A stretch of DNA of 64,000 nt from JALYUA01 sp039931865 (lineage in GTDB: Bacteria > Acidobacteriota > Thermoanaerobaculia > UBA5066 > Gp7-AA6), in the NCBI GenBank assembly GCA_039931865.1, contig JBDTRB010000002.1, positions 1 to 64,000 of the forward strand, read 5' to 3'. The notes under the pieces were generated by a model that searched no databases, was not told the origin of the DNA, and saw nothing but the letters and a program-made list of their open reading frames with translations. The position numbers and the translations under genes are program-made. Each line of letters starts with the position of its first letter. The first letter of the stretch is position 1. Of the stretch, positions 6,927-15,878 are shown piece by piece.

Positions 6927-9515
6927 ATGACGGTCGCGCCGGGCACGCGGCTCGGTCCGTACGAGATTCTTTCGCCGCTCGGTGCGGGCGGCATGGGCGA
7001 GGTCTATCGCGCGCGGGACAGCCGCCTGGAACGCGACGTGGCGATCAAGGTGCTTCCTGCCGCCCTCGCTTCGAACGCGGAGCGCCTGAAGCGCTTCGAG
7101 AAGGAGGCGCGCTCCGCCTCCGCCCTGAACCATCCGAACATCGTCACCGTCTACGACCTCGGAACGACGGACGGCGTCTCGTGGATCGCCATGGAGCGGG
7201 TCGAAGGAGACACCCTCCGTAAGATTCTCGCCTCCGGTCCGCTTCCATTGAAGAGACTTCTTTCCTACGGCGCGCAAATCGCGGAGGGCCTTGCCAAGGC
7301 CCACGCGACCGGTATCGTGCACCGGGATCTCAAGCCAGAGAACCTCATGGTGACCAGGGACGGCACCGTCAAGATCCTGGACTTCGGGCTCGCGAAGCTC
7401 ACGGCGCCGTCGTCGGAAAGCGAGGGCGGCGACGTCTCGCACTCTCCGACGATGTCGCTGGGAACGGAGGCGGGCATCGTCGTCGGAACGGTCGGGTACA
7501 TGTCGCCGGAACAGGCGATTGGCTCCGTCGTGGATTTCCGGTCCGACCAGTTCTCGTTTGGATCGATCCTCTACGAGATGGCGACGGGAAACCGGGCGTT
7601 CTCCCGGGCGAGCGCCCCGGAAACCATGACGGCGATCATCCGGGCCGAGCCCGAATCGCTTGCGACGGCCGCGCCCTCGACGCCCGTTCCCTTCCGCTGG
7701 ATCGTCGAGCGCTGCCTCGCGAAGGACGTCGAGGAGCGGTACGCCTCCACGAAGGACCTCGCGCGCGACCTGGGACGCCTTCGCGAGGGGCTCTCCGAGG
7801 GGAGCTTCTCCGGATCAGAGGCCGCCATGCCCGCTCCCGCCCCGCGGCGGCGGACGAGGCTCGGTCTCGCCCTCGCGGCGGCCGTCGTCGTGGCCGCCGC
7901 GGCAGCGGGCGCCCTCGCGATGCGGAGGCCACGGAGCGGCCCGCCGCTCTACCGCCCCGTCTCGTTTCACCGCGGCTCTCTGGGCGTTGCGCGTTTCGCG
8001 CCGGACGGGAAGACGATCCTCTACACCGCCGCCTGGCAGGGCCACGCCCCGCAGCTCTACTCGACGCGCCTCGACAGCACCGAGTCCACGGCGCTTCCGC
8101 TGCCGAGCGCCAACCTGCTTTCGATCTCGAACGGAGGAAAGCTCGCGATCCTCCTCCTCCACGGCAACGTCACTTCCGCGATCGCGGAGGTCTCTCTCGC
8201 CGGTGGCGCGCCGCGCGAGCTCGTCGCGAGCGATCCGCCGGGAGCGCTGATGTTTGCGCAGGGGGTGGCAGACTGGTCCCCCGACGGGGAACGTCTGGCG
8301 ATCGTCCGCGACGGCGCCCTCGAGTTCCCGGTCGGGAAGGTTCTCGTGTCCGCCACCAACGGGCAAATCGCAGGGATCCGGTTTTCCCCGGACGGGCGCC
8401 GAATCGCCTATTCCATGGAAAAAGGGCCGAACAACTGGGACGTCGCCGTTGTGGACCTCGCGGGGGAGATAAAGACACTCGTCACCGGATGGGAAATCAT
8501 CGCGTCGCTCGCGTGGCACCCGGTAACGGGCGAGATCTGGTTCTCCGGGCGGAATCGGACCGGGAACATCGGCGTCGTCGAGCTTCACGCCGTCTCGCTT
8601 TCCGGCGAACAGCGCGTCGTCGGGCGCACTCCTCAGCTTCTGATCGTGCAGGACATCGCGCGCGACGGCGGCGTCCTCGCTCGGAGCGACGACTGGCCAG
8701 AGACGATGATCTGCATGCCTCCCGGCGGATCGCGCGAGCTCGACCTGACCTGGCTCGACTTCTCGCAGGATGTGGCGCTGTCCAAGGACGGGCAGGACGT
8801 CCTCTTCATGGAGGGGGGTGCGGGGGCCGGCGCGAGCGGAGGCGTGTACATCCGAAAGACGGACGGCTCGACGCCCGCGGTCCGGCTGGGCGACGGCTGG
8901 GATGCGGAGGATCTTTCCGCCGACAAGAAGTGGGTCGTCCAGCTCCAGCCGGACCGTCTGACGCTGCTGCCAGTGGGGCCCGGAGAGAAGAAGACGATCC
9001 ACGATCCCAACTTCCGATACGTGCGCGCCGCATGGTTTCCGGACGGCAAGCGGCTTCTCGTGACGGCGGCGGAAAAGGGGCACGGCAGGCGTCTCTATGT
9101 GCGGGACCTCGGGGCCGGGCCGCCCCGGCCGATCACTCCGGAGGGTGTCCACGGGCCGCACCTCCTTCCGGACGGGACGCGCGTGCTCGCGATCGACGCG
9201 AAGGAGAACAGGATCCTCTATCCCGTGGACGGGGGTGAGCCGCGACCGGTGCCGGGAATCGGGGCCGACGAATCGATCTTGGGATTCGACGAGAGGGGCG
9301 AGAACGTCTGGGTCGGCCACGGGGTCATACCCCTCCGCATCGACCGTTTCGGGCTCGCTACCGGAAAGCGCACGGTTCTGCGGGAGATCAACGTCGCCGA
9401 CCCGACAGGCGTCGAAACGATCCAGACAACCCACGTCTCCTCCGACGGTCGGAGCTACTGCTACAGCTTCATGCGGAGCCTCTCGCGCCTCTACGTCATC
9501 GAGGGTTTGAAGTAG
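6927..9515 (+). CDS. Membrane Ser/Thr protein kinase with C-terminal TolB/WD40-like propeller
   Basis: 862 residues. A Hanks-type kinase domain (about 11-285) has the glycine loop GAGGMGEVY, Lys41 in AIKVLP, the catalytic loop HRDLKPENL at 132-140, DFG at 152-154 and YMSPEQA. An Ala/Val-rich membrane segment follows at about 310-331. The rest is a beta-propeller of PD40-type repeats recognised by FSPDGRRIAYS, WSPDGERLAIV, FPDGKRLLVT and similar. This places a cytoplasmic kinase on a periplasmic sensor propeller, an architecture frequent in Acidobacteriota. The partner signal and substrates are unknown. No strong SD precedes the ATG, but the sequence starts correctly at the kinase N-lobe. It resembles the kinase at 10212 over the kinase domain only. 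Confidence 0.9.
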   Translation: MTVAPGTRLGPYEILSPLGAGGMGEVYRARDSRLERDVAIKVLPAALASNAERLKRFEKEARSASALNHPNIVTVYDLGTTDGVSWIAMERVEGDTLRKILASGPLPLKRLLSYGAQIAEGLAKAHATGIVHRDLKPENLMVTRDGTVKILDFGLAKLTAPSSESEGGDVSHSPTMSLGTEAGIVVGTVGYMSPEQAIGSVVDFRSDQFSFGSILYEMATGNRAFSRASAPETMTAIIRAEPESLATAAPSTPVPFRWIVERCLAKDVEERYASTKDLARDLGRLREGLSEGSFSGSEAAMPAPAPRRRTRLGLALAAAVVVAAAAAGALAMRRPRSGPPLYRPVSFHRGSLGVARFAPDGKTILYTAAWQGHAPQLYSTRLDSTESTALPLPSANLLSISNGGKLAILLLHGNVTSAIAEVSLAGGAPRELVASDPPGALMFAQGVADWSPDGERLAIVRDGALEFPVGKVLVSATNGQIAGIRFSPDGRRIAYSMEKGPNNWDVAVVDLAGEIKTLVTGWEIIASLAWHPVTGEIWFSGRNRTGNIGVVELHAVSLSGEQRVVGRTPQLLIVQDIARDGGVLARSDDWPETMICMPPGGSRELDLTWLDFSQDVALSKDGQDVLFMEGGAGAGASGGVYIRKTDGSTPAVRLGDGWDAEDLSADKKWVVQLQPDRLTLLPVGPGEKKTIHDPNFRYVRAAWFPDGKRLLVTAAEKGHGRRLYVRDLGAGPPRPITPEGVHGPHLLPDGTRVLAIDAKENRILYPVDGGEPRPVPGIGADESILGFDERGENVWVGHGVIPLRIDRFGLATGKRTVLREINVADPTGVETIQTTHVSSDGRSYCYSFMRSLSRLYVIEGLK

Positions 9516-9541
9516 GTTCCTTTGGGTCGGTCCCGCCGGGG

Positions 9542-10150
9542 TCAGTCCTCCCATGTCGGATGTCGAGCCGGGAGGGCGAGGAGGTTTAGCAACCTATCGT
9601 GGTCTGAGCCGCGGCGGACCTTGATCCGGTCGTAGAAACGGTGCATCTCCGGATCCTTACCGAGGAGGATCCAGGCGCTCTCGACCGGAACGCTGCGCAC
9701 GACCGGATTGCCCTGGGGGGTGATGTGTCCGTGCCGGACCAGATCGCCGCTGGAATGCTCGGAGAGAGTCACGCCCACGTAGGAGCTCAATGCCTCTCCC
9801 GTCGGGGAAGCGGCCGAAGTTCACGATCTCCACGACCAGCGTCAGCGCCGTCAGCCGTCCGATCCCCGGAACGCTGGACAGCAACTTCACCATCGGTGCG
9901 TAGTTGGCGGACTTCGCCATTTGCCGGAGCTTTTTCGTCAACGCGTCGACCGGGGCGTCCGGATCAAAATAGAGTCCTCGCAAGCTCCTCGAGGACTCGT
10001 TGGAGCGAAGGATCCTCGAGCTTCAACCCTCGCTGCCAGGCCCTCTTCACCCGCTGACGCGGCCGCACCAGCTCGACGTCTGCGACTCGGCCCTTGTTCG
10101 GGGATGATCGAGTGCACCTCAGGGGAGAGGTGCCGGCCCGGCTGGTCACC
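9542..10150 (-). pseudogene. IS110-family transposase remnant
   Basis: Reading leftwards, pieces of an IS110 transposase (Transposase_20 C-terminal part) appear in more than one frame. About 9657-9983 encodes KLLSSVPGIGRLTALTLVVE (the helix-hairpin-helix segment) and then NFGRFP. The continuation, SSYVGVTLSEHSSG, GHITPQGN and WILLGKDPEMHRFYDRIKVR, lies in another frame at 9542-9790. Upstream coiled material (LEELARTLFDPDAPVDALTKKLRQ) spans about 9940-10150 and is also broken. The N-terminal DEDD catalytic half is missing. I see no clear termini, and REP-like copy 10164-10191 abuts it. The element is dead. Confidence 0.8.
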
Positions 10151-10163
10151 CGGTCGAGCGGAT

Positions 10164-10191
10164 CTCAAATCAGGATTTCGGGTCTGACCCC
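10164..10191 (-). repeat. REP-like repeat copy, inverted
   Basis: TCAAATCAGGATTTCGGGTC then TGACCCC, the reverse orientation of the family consensus. It ends 20 bases before the TTG start of the next kinase. The forward copy at 12724-12749 follows that gene, so the kinase sits between inverted copies. Confidence 0.8.
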
Positions 10192-10211
10192 TGAAATAGA
10201 ATCCGCGCACT

Positions 10212-12722
10212 TTGCCCCTTTCACCCGGCGCCCGCCTCGGGCCTTACGAGATCCTGTCGGCGCTCGGCGCGGGCGGAATGGGAGAGGTGTACCGGGCGAA
10301 GGACACCAAGCTCGGGCGGGACGTGGCGATCAAGGTGCTTCCGGAGGGCGTGGCGCAGGACTCGGAGCGGCTGGCTCGTTTCGAGCGGGAGGCGCGCTCG
10401 CTCGCCGCGCTCAACCATCCGGGGATCGTCACGATTTACGCGGTCGAGCAATCGGGCGAGACGCGATTCCTGGCCATGGAGCTCGTCGAGGGCGACACTC
10501 TCGACACGGCCATCGGTCCCGGAGGACTTCCTCTCGCCCGCTTCTTCGAGATCGCCGTTCCGCTCGCCGATGCGCTGTCCGCGGCCCACGAACGCGGCAT
10601 CGTCCACCGTGACTTGAAGCCTGCCAACGTCATGATCACGCGCGAGGGAAGGGTCAAGGTGCTCGATTTCGGCCTGGCCAAACTCGAAGCGCCGGACTCC
10701 GAAGCAAACGGAACGGACATGCCCACCGAGAGCCGGGTCGACCTTACGGGGAAGGGCGAGGTGTTCGGCACGGTGGCCTACATGTCGCCGGAGCAGGCGC
10801 GCGGCGGGAAGATCGACGCGAGATCCGACGTCTTCTCTCTCGGAGTCGTCCTCTATCAGATGCTGACCGGCGAGCGGCCGTTTGCGGGCGCGTCCCCGGC
10901 GGACATGATTTCGTCCATCCTGCGAGACCAGCCCTCTCCGGTCACCGAGGTGCGCTCGGACCTTCCTCCGCACCTCGGGCGGATTCTCCGCCGCTGCCTC
11001 GAGAAGGAGCCGCGCGACCGTTACCAGACCTCGCGCGACGTGTACAACGAGCTGAAGGATCTGCGAGCGGAGACATCCCCGGCCCCCTCGCCCTCGACGC
11101 CGAAGCTCGAGAGCGCGACAGGAGGAAGCAACCGCCCTCCGTCCGGAGCCCTCACTTCGGCGGTCGTCGAGGTTGCAGCCGCACCCCGCGCTCCCGCGAC
11201 ATGGAGGCGGCGGGCGCGATGGACAGTGTCGGCCGGCATCGCCGCAATCGTTCTGGGTCTGGCGCTGTACGCGGCCATGCGAACCGGGGTCCTGCACCGG
11301 CCATCTCGGCCGGGGGACACCGGCACCGAGCCGCATGCGATCCGATCGATCGCCGTTCTTCCCCTCGACAATTACTCGGGCGATCCCAATCAGGACTATT
11401 TCGCGGAGGGGATGACCGACGAGCTGACTTCGGATCTCGCGACGATCAGCCAGCTTCGCGTGATCTCACGCGGCTCGGTGATGCAGTTCAAAGGAAAGAG
11501 CCGGCCGCCGACACCCGAGATCGCTAGAATCCTGAACGTCGACGCCCTCGTGGAAGGTTCGGTGCTGCGGGCCGGCGACAAGGTTCGAATCACCGCCCAG
11601 TTGATCGACGCGCGCGCAGACCGGCACCTCTGGGCGAAGAGTTTCGAGCGCAGCTCGCGCGACGTCCTGGCGCTCCAGGACGAGCTGGCGTCGGCGATCG
11701 CCCGCGAGATCCACGTGCAGCTGACTCCGGCCGAGCAAACACGGCTGACCAGCGCCCGAAGCGTGAATCCCGCAGCGTACGACGCATACCTCAAGGGCCG
11801 TTACTTCTTCAACCGCCCGAGCGACGAGAACCTGACCAAAGCGATCAACTTTTTCGAAGAGACGGTCAAGCTCGATCCGAAATACGCACCCGCGTTCTCG
11901 GGCCTTTCTGACGCCTATCTCTGGGCGGGCTACAACGAGGGAGTCTGGACGGGCTCGGAGGCGAGGCCCAAAGCAAAAAGCGCGGCCGAGAAGGCCATCG
12001 AGCTGGATGACCAATCTGCCGAGGCACACACTTCGCTTGCCAACTTCAAGCTCTGGTACGAATACGATTGGGCAGGCGCTGAGGTCGAGTTTCGCCGCGC
12101 TTTTGCGCTCAATCCAAATTACGCGTTCGCCCACGACCAGTTTGGCCTCGGTCTCGCCCTTCAGGGAAGGTTCGACGAAGCGATCTCGGAGGGCACGCGA
12201 GCGGCTGAGCTCGACCCGCTTTCCCCCCAGATTCCCCTCGACTCGAGCGTCGGGCTCGCCTTCCAGGGGAAATACCAGGCTGCAAAGGATCTGGTGAGGA
12301 GAGCCGGCGATCTCGATCCGACCCTGTTTTTCGTTCCCTGGGAAGCCGGCTGTATCGCCCTTCAAGAGGGCAACGTGCGCGACGCGGTCCTGATGTTCCG
12401 CAAGGCCAAGGCGATGGAATCGCCGGCGTTCGTGTCCGCGTGGCTCGCGTACGCCTATGGAGCTTCGGACGACCGGGCGGGCGCGATGGCGGAGCTCGAG
12501 GATCTGAAGAAGAGGTCGTTGCGCGGTTCGGTGACGCCGTTCAACATGGCGCTCGTCTATCTAGGCCTGGGCGATCGGGCGCGCGCGCTGGAATACCTCG
12601 AAAAAGCGTACGCCGCCGACTCGCAGTGGCTGGGGTGGCTCAAGAACGACCGAACCTTCGATCCTCTCCGCTCGGAACCGCGATTCGCCGCGCTGTTGAA
12701 GAAGGTGAGATTGGAGAAGTGA
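10212..12722 (+). CDS. Membrane Ser/Thr protein kinase with TolB/FlgO-like and TPR domains
   Basis: 836 residues from a TTG start. The kinase domain (about 11-280) carries Lys41, HRDLKPANV at 132-140, DFG at 152-154 and YMSPEQA. A Pro/Ser-rich linker leads to a membrane helix (about 337-356). The outer part has a TolB-N/FlgO-like domain (IAVLPLDNYSGDPNQDYFAEG, then LNVDALVEGSVLR) of about 120 residues, then several TPR units running to the C terminus. The same output module occurs on adenylate cyclases and CadC-like regulators. TTG is chosen because kinase homology starts at once and the remnant at 6658 keeps the same TTG context. The gene lies between inverted REP-like copies and beside an IS110 remnant, suggesting the block moved or was duplicated. 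Confidence 0.9.
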   Translation: MPLSPGARLGPYEILSALGAGGMGEVYRAKDTKLGRDVAIKVLPEGVAQDSERLARFEREARSLAALNHPGIVTIYAVEQSGETRFLAMELVEGDTLDTAIGPGGLPLARFFEIAVPLADALSAAHERGIVHRDLKPANVMITREGRVKVLDFGLAKLEAPDSEANGTDMPTESRVDLTGKGEVFGTVAYMSPEQARGGKIDARSDVFSLGVVLYQMLTGERPFAGASPADMISSILRDQPSPVTEVRSDLPPHLGRILRRCLEKEPRDRYQTSRDVYNELKDLRAETSPAPSPSTPKLESATGGSNRPPSGALTSAVVEVAAAPRAPATWRRRARWTVSAGIAAIVLGLALYAAMRTGVLHRPSRPGDTGTEPHAIRSIAVLPLDNYSGDPNQDYFAEGMTDELTSDLATISQLRVISRGSVMQFKGKSRPPTPEIARILNVDALVEGSVLRAGDKVRITAQLIDARADRHLWAKSFERSSRDVLALQDELASAIAREIHVQLTPAEQTRLTSARSVNPAAYDAYLKGRYFFNRPSDENLTKAINFFEETVKLDPKYAPAFSGLSDAYLWAGYNEGVWTGSEARPKAKSAAEKAIELDDQSAEAHTSLANFKLWYEYDWAGAEVEFRRAFALNPNYAFAHDQFGLGLALQGRFDEAISEGTRAAELDPLSPQIPLDSSVGLAFQGKYQAAKDLVRRAGDLDPTLFFVPWEAGCIALQEGNVRDAVLMFRKAKAMESPAFVSAWLAYAYGASDDRAGAMAELEDLKKRSLRGSVTPFNMALVYLGLGDRARALEYLEKAYAADSQWLGWLKNDRTFDPLRSEPRFAALLKKVRLEK

Positions 12723-12723
12723 T

Positions 12724-12749
12724 AGGTCAGACCTGAAATCCTGATTTCG
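12724..12749 (+). repeat. REP-like repeat copy
   Basis: AGGTCAGACCTGAAATCCTG then ATTTCG, starting at the stop codon of the kinase gene. It is the inverted partner of 10164-10191. Confidence 0.8.
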
Positions 12750-12831
12750 TCGAACGGCGTTCGGGGCGACGCGGGATGAGTCAGGGAGCGGTCCGCGCTG
12801 CCGCCCTCCGGAGCAGGGAGATACTGCTTCC

Positions 12832-13263
12832 ATGAATAACGATTCCGGTCTCTCCCGCGATCCCGACGCCGCATCCGCGTCCTTCCGCGCGCTCAGCCTC
12901 GAAGTTTCGTTGACCGTGAAGGATCTTCCGAAGAGCCTGGCCTGGTATCGCAACGTGATGGGCTTTTCCGAGGATCAGAGGCACGAGCGCGACGGAAAGC
13001 TCATGGCCGTGTCGCTGAAAGCCGGGAACGTGCGGATCCTGATCGGCCAGGATGACGGCGCCCGGGGATGGGAGCGCGTCAAAGGGGAAGGGTTCTCCGT
13101 GCAGTTCACTACGGACCAGAACATCGATGAACTGGCGGCTCGGATCCAGTCGCAGGGTGGGGTTCTGGCAACCGAGCCCATCGATATGCCGTGGGGAGCA
13201 CGGGTCTTCCGGGTACAGGATCCGGATGGCTTCAGGATCGCGGTTTCTTCACCGCGGGCCTGA
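12832..13263 (+). CDS. VOC-family (glyoxalase/bleomycin-resistance fold) protein
   Basis: 143 residues, a single vicinal-oxygen-chelate domain. The usual opening strand and helix, VSLTVKDLPKSLAWYRNVMG, lie near residue 22. The C-terminal half ends in VFRVQDPDGFRIAVSSP, the standard last strand. Related proteins include dioxygenases, glyoxalases and thiol transferases, and nothing in the sequence or neighbours fixes the substrate. A weak purine stretch (GGAGCAGGGAG) lies about 15-25 bases before the ATG. The first 20 residues are probably disordered. Confidence 0.75.
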   Translation: MNNDSGLSRDPDAASASFRALSLEVSLTVKDLPKSLAWYRNVMGFSEDQRHERDGKLMAVSLKAGNVRILIGQDDGARGWERVKGEGFSVQFTTDQNIDELAARIQSQGGVLATEPIDMPWGARVFRVQDPDGFRIAVSSPRA

Positions 13264-13281
13264 CATCAGGGCCGACCCTTT

Positions 13282-13336
13282 CCCCTTGCTTACCGAGGGG
13301 AGGCAGGCGTAGGCTCCCCTAGGAAACCGATATGAG
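13282..13336 (+). promoter_or_regulatory. 55-bp cassette, copy 1 (promoter/operator-like)
   Basis: CCCCTTGCTTACCGAG then GGGAGGCAGGCGTAGG then CTCCCCTAGGAAACCGATAT and GAG. It is the same length as, and near-identical to, 37700-37754 upstream of padR. TTGCTT and TAGGCT are spaced 18 bases apart like weak -35/-10 boxes. AGGGGAG and CTCCCCT form a 7-bp inverted repeat. Just after the cassette, GCACGAT is repeated three times (about 13361-13385). Confidence 0.6.
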
Positions 13337-13413
13337 CCCGGAACGGGCCCGCCTCACCACGCACGATGCACGATGCACGATGACGATAGCTTCTTGACCT
13401 CAGGAGGGTAACG

Positions 13414-13920
13414 ATGAAACTGCTCCGGAGCTTCGGTCTGATCGCTCTTCTCGCTCTGACGCTCTTGCCGGCCGCTCTGCGCGCCGCCGAAAAACCGAAT
13501 CCCGGGTGGGAGCGAATGAAATCGCTGGTCGGCGAATGGGACGGCGTGTATCAGGGAAAAGCGCCGGTCCACGTCTCCTACAAGATCGTCTCGAAGGGAA
13601 CGACCCTGATGGAGATCATGTCCAGCTCGGAAGAGCCCGACATGGTTTCGATGTACACGCCGGACGGCGGGCGCCTCCTGATGACCCACTACTGTTCCGA
13701 AGCGAATCAACCGCGGCTGCGAGCGGAGGCGACTCCCGCCGAGCCCAAGAAGATCTCCTTCGGGTTCGTCGATGCGAGCGGTCTCGCGACGCCGGCCGCC
13801 GGCCACATGCACCATCTCGAGGTGGTGTTCAAGGACCCGGACCATTTCTCCCAGGAGTGGACGCACCGCGCCGATGGCAAGGACATGACCTCGACATTCG
13901 ACTACACGCGCCGTCGTTGA
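13414..13920 (+). CDS. Exported DUF1579-like small protein
   Basis: 168 residues with a clear signal peptide (LIALLALTLLPAALRAAEKP). The mature part begins WERMKSLVGEWDGVYQGK, the lipocalin-like opening strand of DUF1579-type domains, and contains HHLEVVF and a final DHFSQEWTHRADGKDM strand pair. AGGAGG lies 6 bases before the ATG. A 55-bp promoter-like cassette shared with padR lies about 80 bases upstream, so this gene may be under the same control. Function unknown; extracytoplasmic ligand binding is a guess from the fold. Confidence 0.65.
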   Translation: MKLLRSFGLIALLALTLLPAALRAAEKPNPGWERMKSLVGEWDGVYQGKAPVHVSYKIVSKGTTLMEIMSSSEEPDMVSMYTPDGGRLLMTHYCSEANQPRLRAEATPAEPKKISFGFVDASGLATPAAGHMHHLEVVFKDPDHFSQEWTHRADGKDMTSTFDYTRRR

Positions 13921-14342
13921 CAGGGAGGGCGGGCTCGTGGCTTGGCCAGGGACGCGCCGGCGCTGAGATTCTGAATTCACCGATTCGGCGCTGACTCCTC
14001 GGGGTCCATGAACCAGGGCCGACCGTCGCCCCGCCCTTTTTTCGCTCGAAACTTGTCGGGCTCGATGCGCCTCCCCTCGCCCCGGCCCTCTCCCCCGGCT
14101 CGCGTGGAGAGGGAGCGAAGCAGCCCGAAAGGATCCCGCGAGTGCGCGGAGGTTCTCGCGGAGTCGATCGGCGGAGCCATCGCGGAGGAGCCTGTCGACC
14201 GCGGAATGGTTCTTCTTCCAGATGGGGAGTGACTCGAGACGAGGTTTGGCTACTCCCTCGACCTGGAGACCTCGCGGTCGAGCTGAGTCAAATCAGGATT
14301 TCGGGTCTGACACCCCGGGGGTGGGCCGTTCGGCGCGAACTC
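13921..14342. repeat. Intergenic region with two REP-like copies and a hairpin
   Basis: About 13957-13998 carries a palindromic repeat (GGCGCTGAGATTCTGAATTC, then ACCGATTCGGCGCTGACTCC), close to that at 1-42. About 14287-14316 has the inverted form (GTCAAATCAGGATTTCGGGT, then CTGACACCCC). Between them, CCCTCTCC (14086-14093) pairs with GGAGAGGG (14106-14113), a common intergenic hairpin that may act as a terminator. No gene is visible. Confidence 0.7.
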
Positions 14343-14930
14343 TTACGGGGTGGTGACGACGAGCGCGTCGCAGGCGCCGCGGCCTACGGCGCGGTAGCTG
14401 TGGGGCACGGACGAGTTGAAATAGGCCGAGTCGCCGGCCTCGAGGACATGGTCTTCCTCCCGGACGCGGAGGGCGAGGCGGCCATGGAGCACGTGGAGGA
14501 ACTCGGCGCCCGGGTGGTGGTGCGGCCGGGCGGTCTCCGCGGAGATCGGGCGGAACGTGGCGTAGTACGCGCTCATCTTTCGTTCGAGGGCGGCGAAGTC
14601 GAGCGACTCGAACTCATACGCCGGCTCCCTGGCGCCGGGCCTCTCCGGAAATCGCTTCCTCTCGCTCTTTCGAACGATCGCGACCGGGTTGTGCCGCCGC
14701 TCGTCGGAGATGAAGTGGTCGAGGCCGACTCCAAAAACGAGCGCGATACGCAGCAGCGTCGGCAGCGGTGGGTAGAGCTTTCCGCGCTCGATCTTCGACA
14801 GCAGAGCGGGAGACAGCCCCGTATGCCGGCCGAGCTCGACTAAGCCGAGCTTCTTTCCGAGGCGGAGAGCCCGAAGTTTTTCGCCGATGCGGTATGGCTT
14901 CAGCCCTTCCTGGATCGTTGGGGAGAGCAC
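14343..14930 (-). CDS. XRE-family transcriptional regulator with cupin sensor domain
   Basis: 195 residues. The N-terminal helix-turn-helix (about 17-72) reads GEKLRALRLGKKLGLVELGR then SPALLSKIERG, the standard XRE recognition helix. A linker leads to a cupin_2 domain (about 120-192) with the metal-site cluster RPHHHPGAEFLHVLHG and the closing DSAYFNSSVPHSYRA. Such proteins (PuuR-like) sense a small metabolite through the cupin and act as repressors. It is divergent from the DUF378 gene; the 136-base AT-rich gap between them is the likely operator region. Target genes are not certain. Confidence 0.85.
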   Translation of the reverse strand: MLSPTIQEGLKPYRIGEKLRALRLGKKLGLVELGRHTGLSPALLSKIERGKLYPPLPTLLRIALVFGVGLDHFISDERRHNPVAIVRKSERKRFPERPGAREPAYEFESLDFAALERKMSAYYATFRPISAETARPHHHPGAEFLHVLHGRLALRVREEDHVLEAGDSAYFNSSVPHSYRAVGRGACDALVVTTP

Positions 14931-15066
14931 GCGTTCACCTCTTTTTTCTTCACGTTCAAATCTGACGGCATTTATTTCTCGCGGATCAAACGACTTTCAA
15001 TTCGTACTTGATTTTACTTTGAATCAAAACAATTTGAACTACATTCACATCCAGGAGGTTTCTTTC
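14931..15066. promoter_or_regulatory. AT-rich divergent promoter region
   Basis: Markedly more AT-rich than its surroundings. It contains the inverted repeat TTGATT (15008-15013) / AATCAA (15022-15027) and several TTTGAA-like boxes. It ends in AGGAGGTT before the DUF378 start. It is a plausible operator for the XRE-cupin regulator. Exact promoter boxes cannot be assigned. Confidence 0.5.
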
Positions 15067-15306
15067 ATGAAGAAATTCGATGTCATCGCTGCCGTCCTCG
15101 TCGTCGTGGGAGCGCTCAACTGGGGGCTCGTGGGAATCGCGAAGTTCGATCTCGTCGCCGCGCTGTTCGGGCTACGGTTCGGGGAGACCAACACGATCAC
15201 GTCCGCGGTTTATGTGCTCGTCGCGATTTCGGGCATCTATCAGGCGCTGAGCGTCAAGGGAATCCAGCGTCGCTGGATGGATCCGGTCGTCGCCCGCGCG
15301 CGCTGA
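15067..15306 (+). CDS. DUF378 small membrane protein
   Basis: 79 residues. Two membrane helices (VIAAVLVVVGALNWGLVGI and TSAVYVLVAISGIYQALSV) flank the family-typical GLVGIAKFDLVAALFG. The start is fixed by AGGAGGTT ending 6 bases before the ATG at 15067; an in-frame extension to 14887 would cross the AT-rich promoter region. DUF378 members are 60-80 residues and of unknown function. Its position opposite an XRE-cupin regulator suggests regulation by that protein. Confidence 0.85.
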   Translation: MKKFDVIAAVLVVVGALNWGLVGIAKFDLVAALFGLRFGETNTITSAVYVLVAISGIYQALSVKGIQRRWMDPVVARAR

Positions 15307-15312
15307 ACCCCG

Positions 15313-15802
15313 TCAAGGAGCCGGTCGCTGACTCGGGTCCGGAGCGTCTCCGGGCTGACCCGAGTCGGCGAGGCAGGCGGCACGCATGAGGGTCTCGCGG
15401 GTGAGCGGATCGAGGAGAAGGTCGGGAAGGTCGGACGGGCCCGCCCACAAGAAATCGCTGAACTCCTCGTTCAGTCGAATCGACAGTGAGGCCGGCGCGC
15501 AGCGGTAGACGAGAAAGACCATGTGGAGAAGGGCCTTCGATCCACCAGAAAAGGTTTTGTCGAGCACCGCGTCTTTGAAGAACAGAGGGACCACCGATCG
15601 GAGTTCGATCCCGAGCTCTTCGCGCGCCTCCCGGCGAAGCGCGTCCTCGATGCGTTCTCCCGGCTCGACTCCTCCGCCCGGGAGGGCCCACTGCCCGGGA
15701 AAGACACCACGATCGGGCGCCATCCGGCAGAGGAGGACTCTCCCGTCGCCGTTGTCGACGAGGCGGAACGACGATCAGGCGAGTCCGTTCGGGAAAACTC
15801 AT
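15313..15802 (-). pseudogene. NudI-like Nudix hydrolase with an N-terminal frameshift
   Basis: The frame from 15723 carries a full Nudix box (GGGVEPGERIEDALRREARE then ELG, near residue 16) preceded by MAPDRGVFPGQWALP, matching E. coli NudI, a nucleoside triphosphate pyrophosphatase. The natural N terminus is in another frame: ATG at 15802 gives MSFPERTRLIVV, and one missing base near 15772 (GTCGTTCCG) breaks the link to FRLVDNGDGRVLLCR. A TGA closes the Nudix frame just upstream, so as sequenced the first strand is lost. It is either a recent pseudogene or a base-call error. The next gene upstream shows the same kind of damage. Confidence 0.75.
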
Positions 15803-15878
15803 GAGATTGGCGGCATTCCAGCCATCGTTCGTTGCTGTCGGGGGGACCGCAGACTGAGAATATCGACACTTATCTTCT

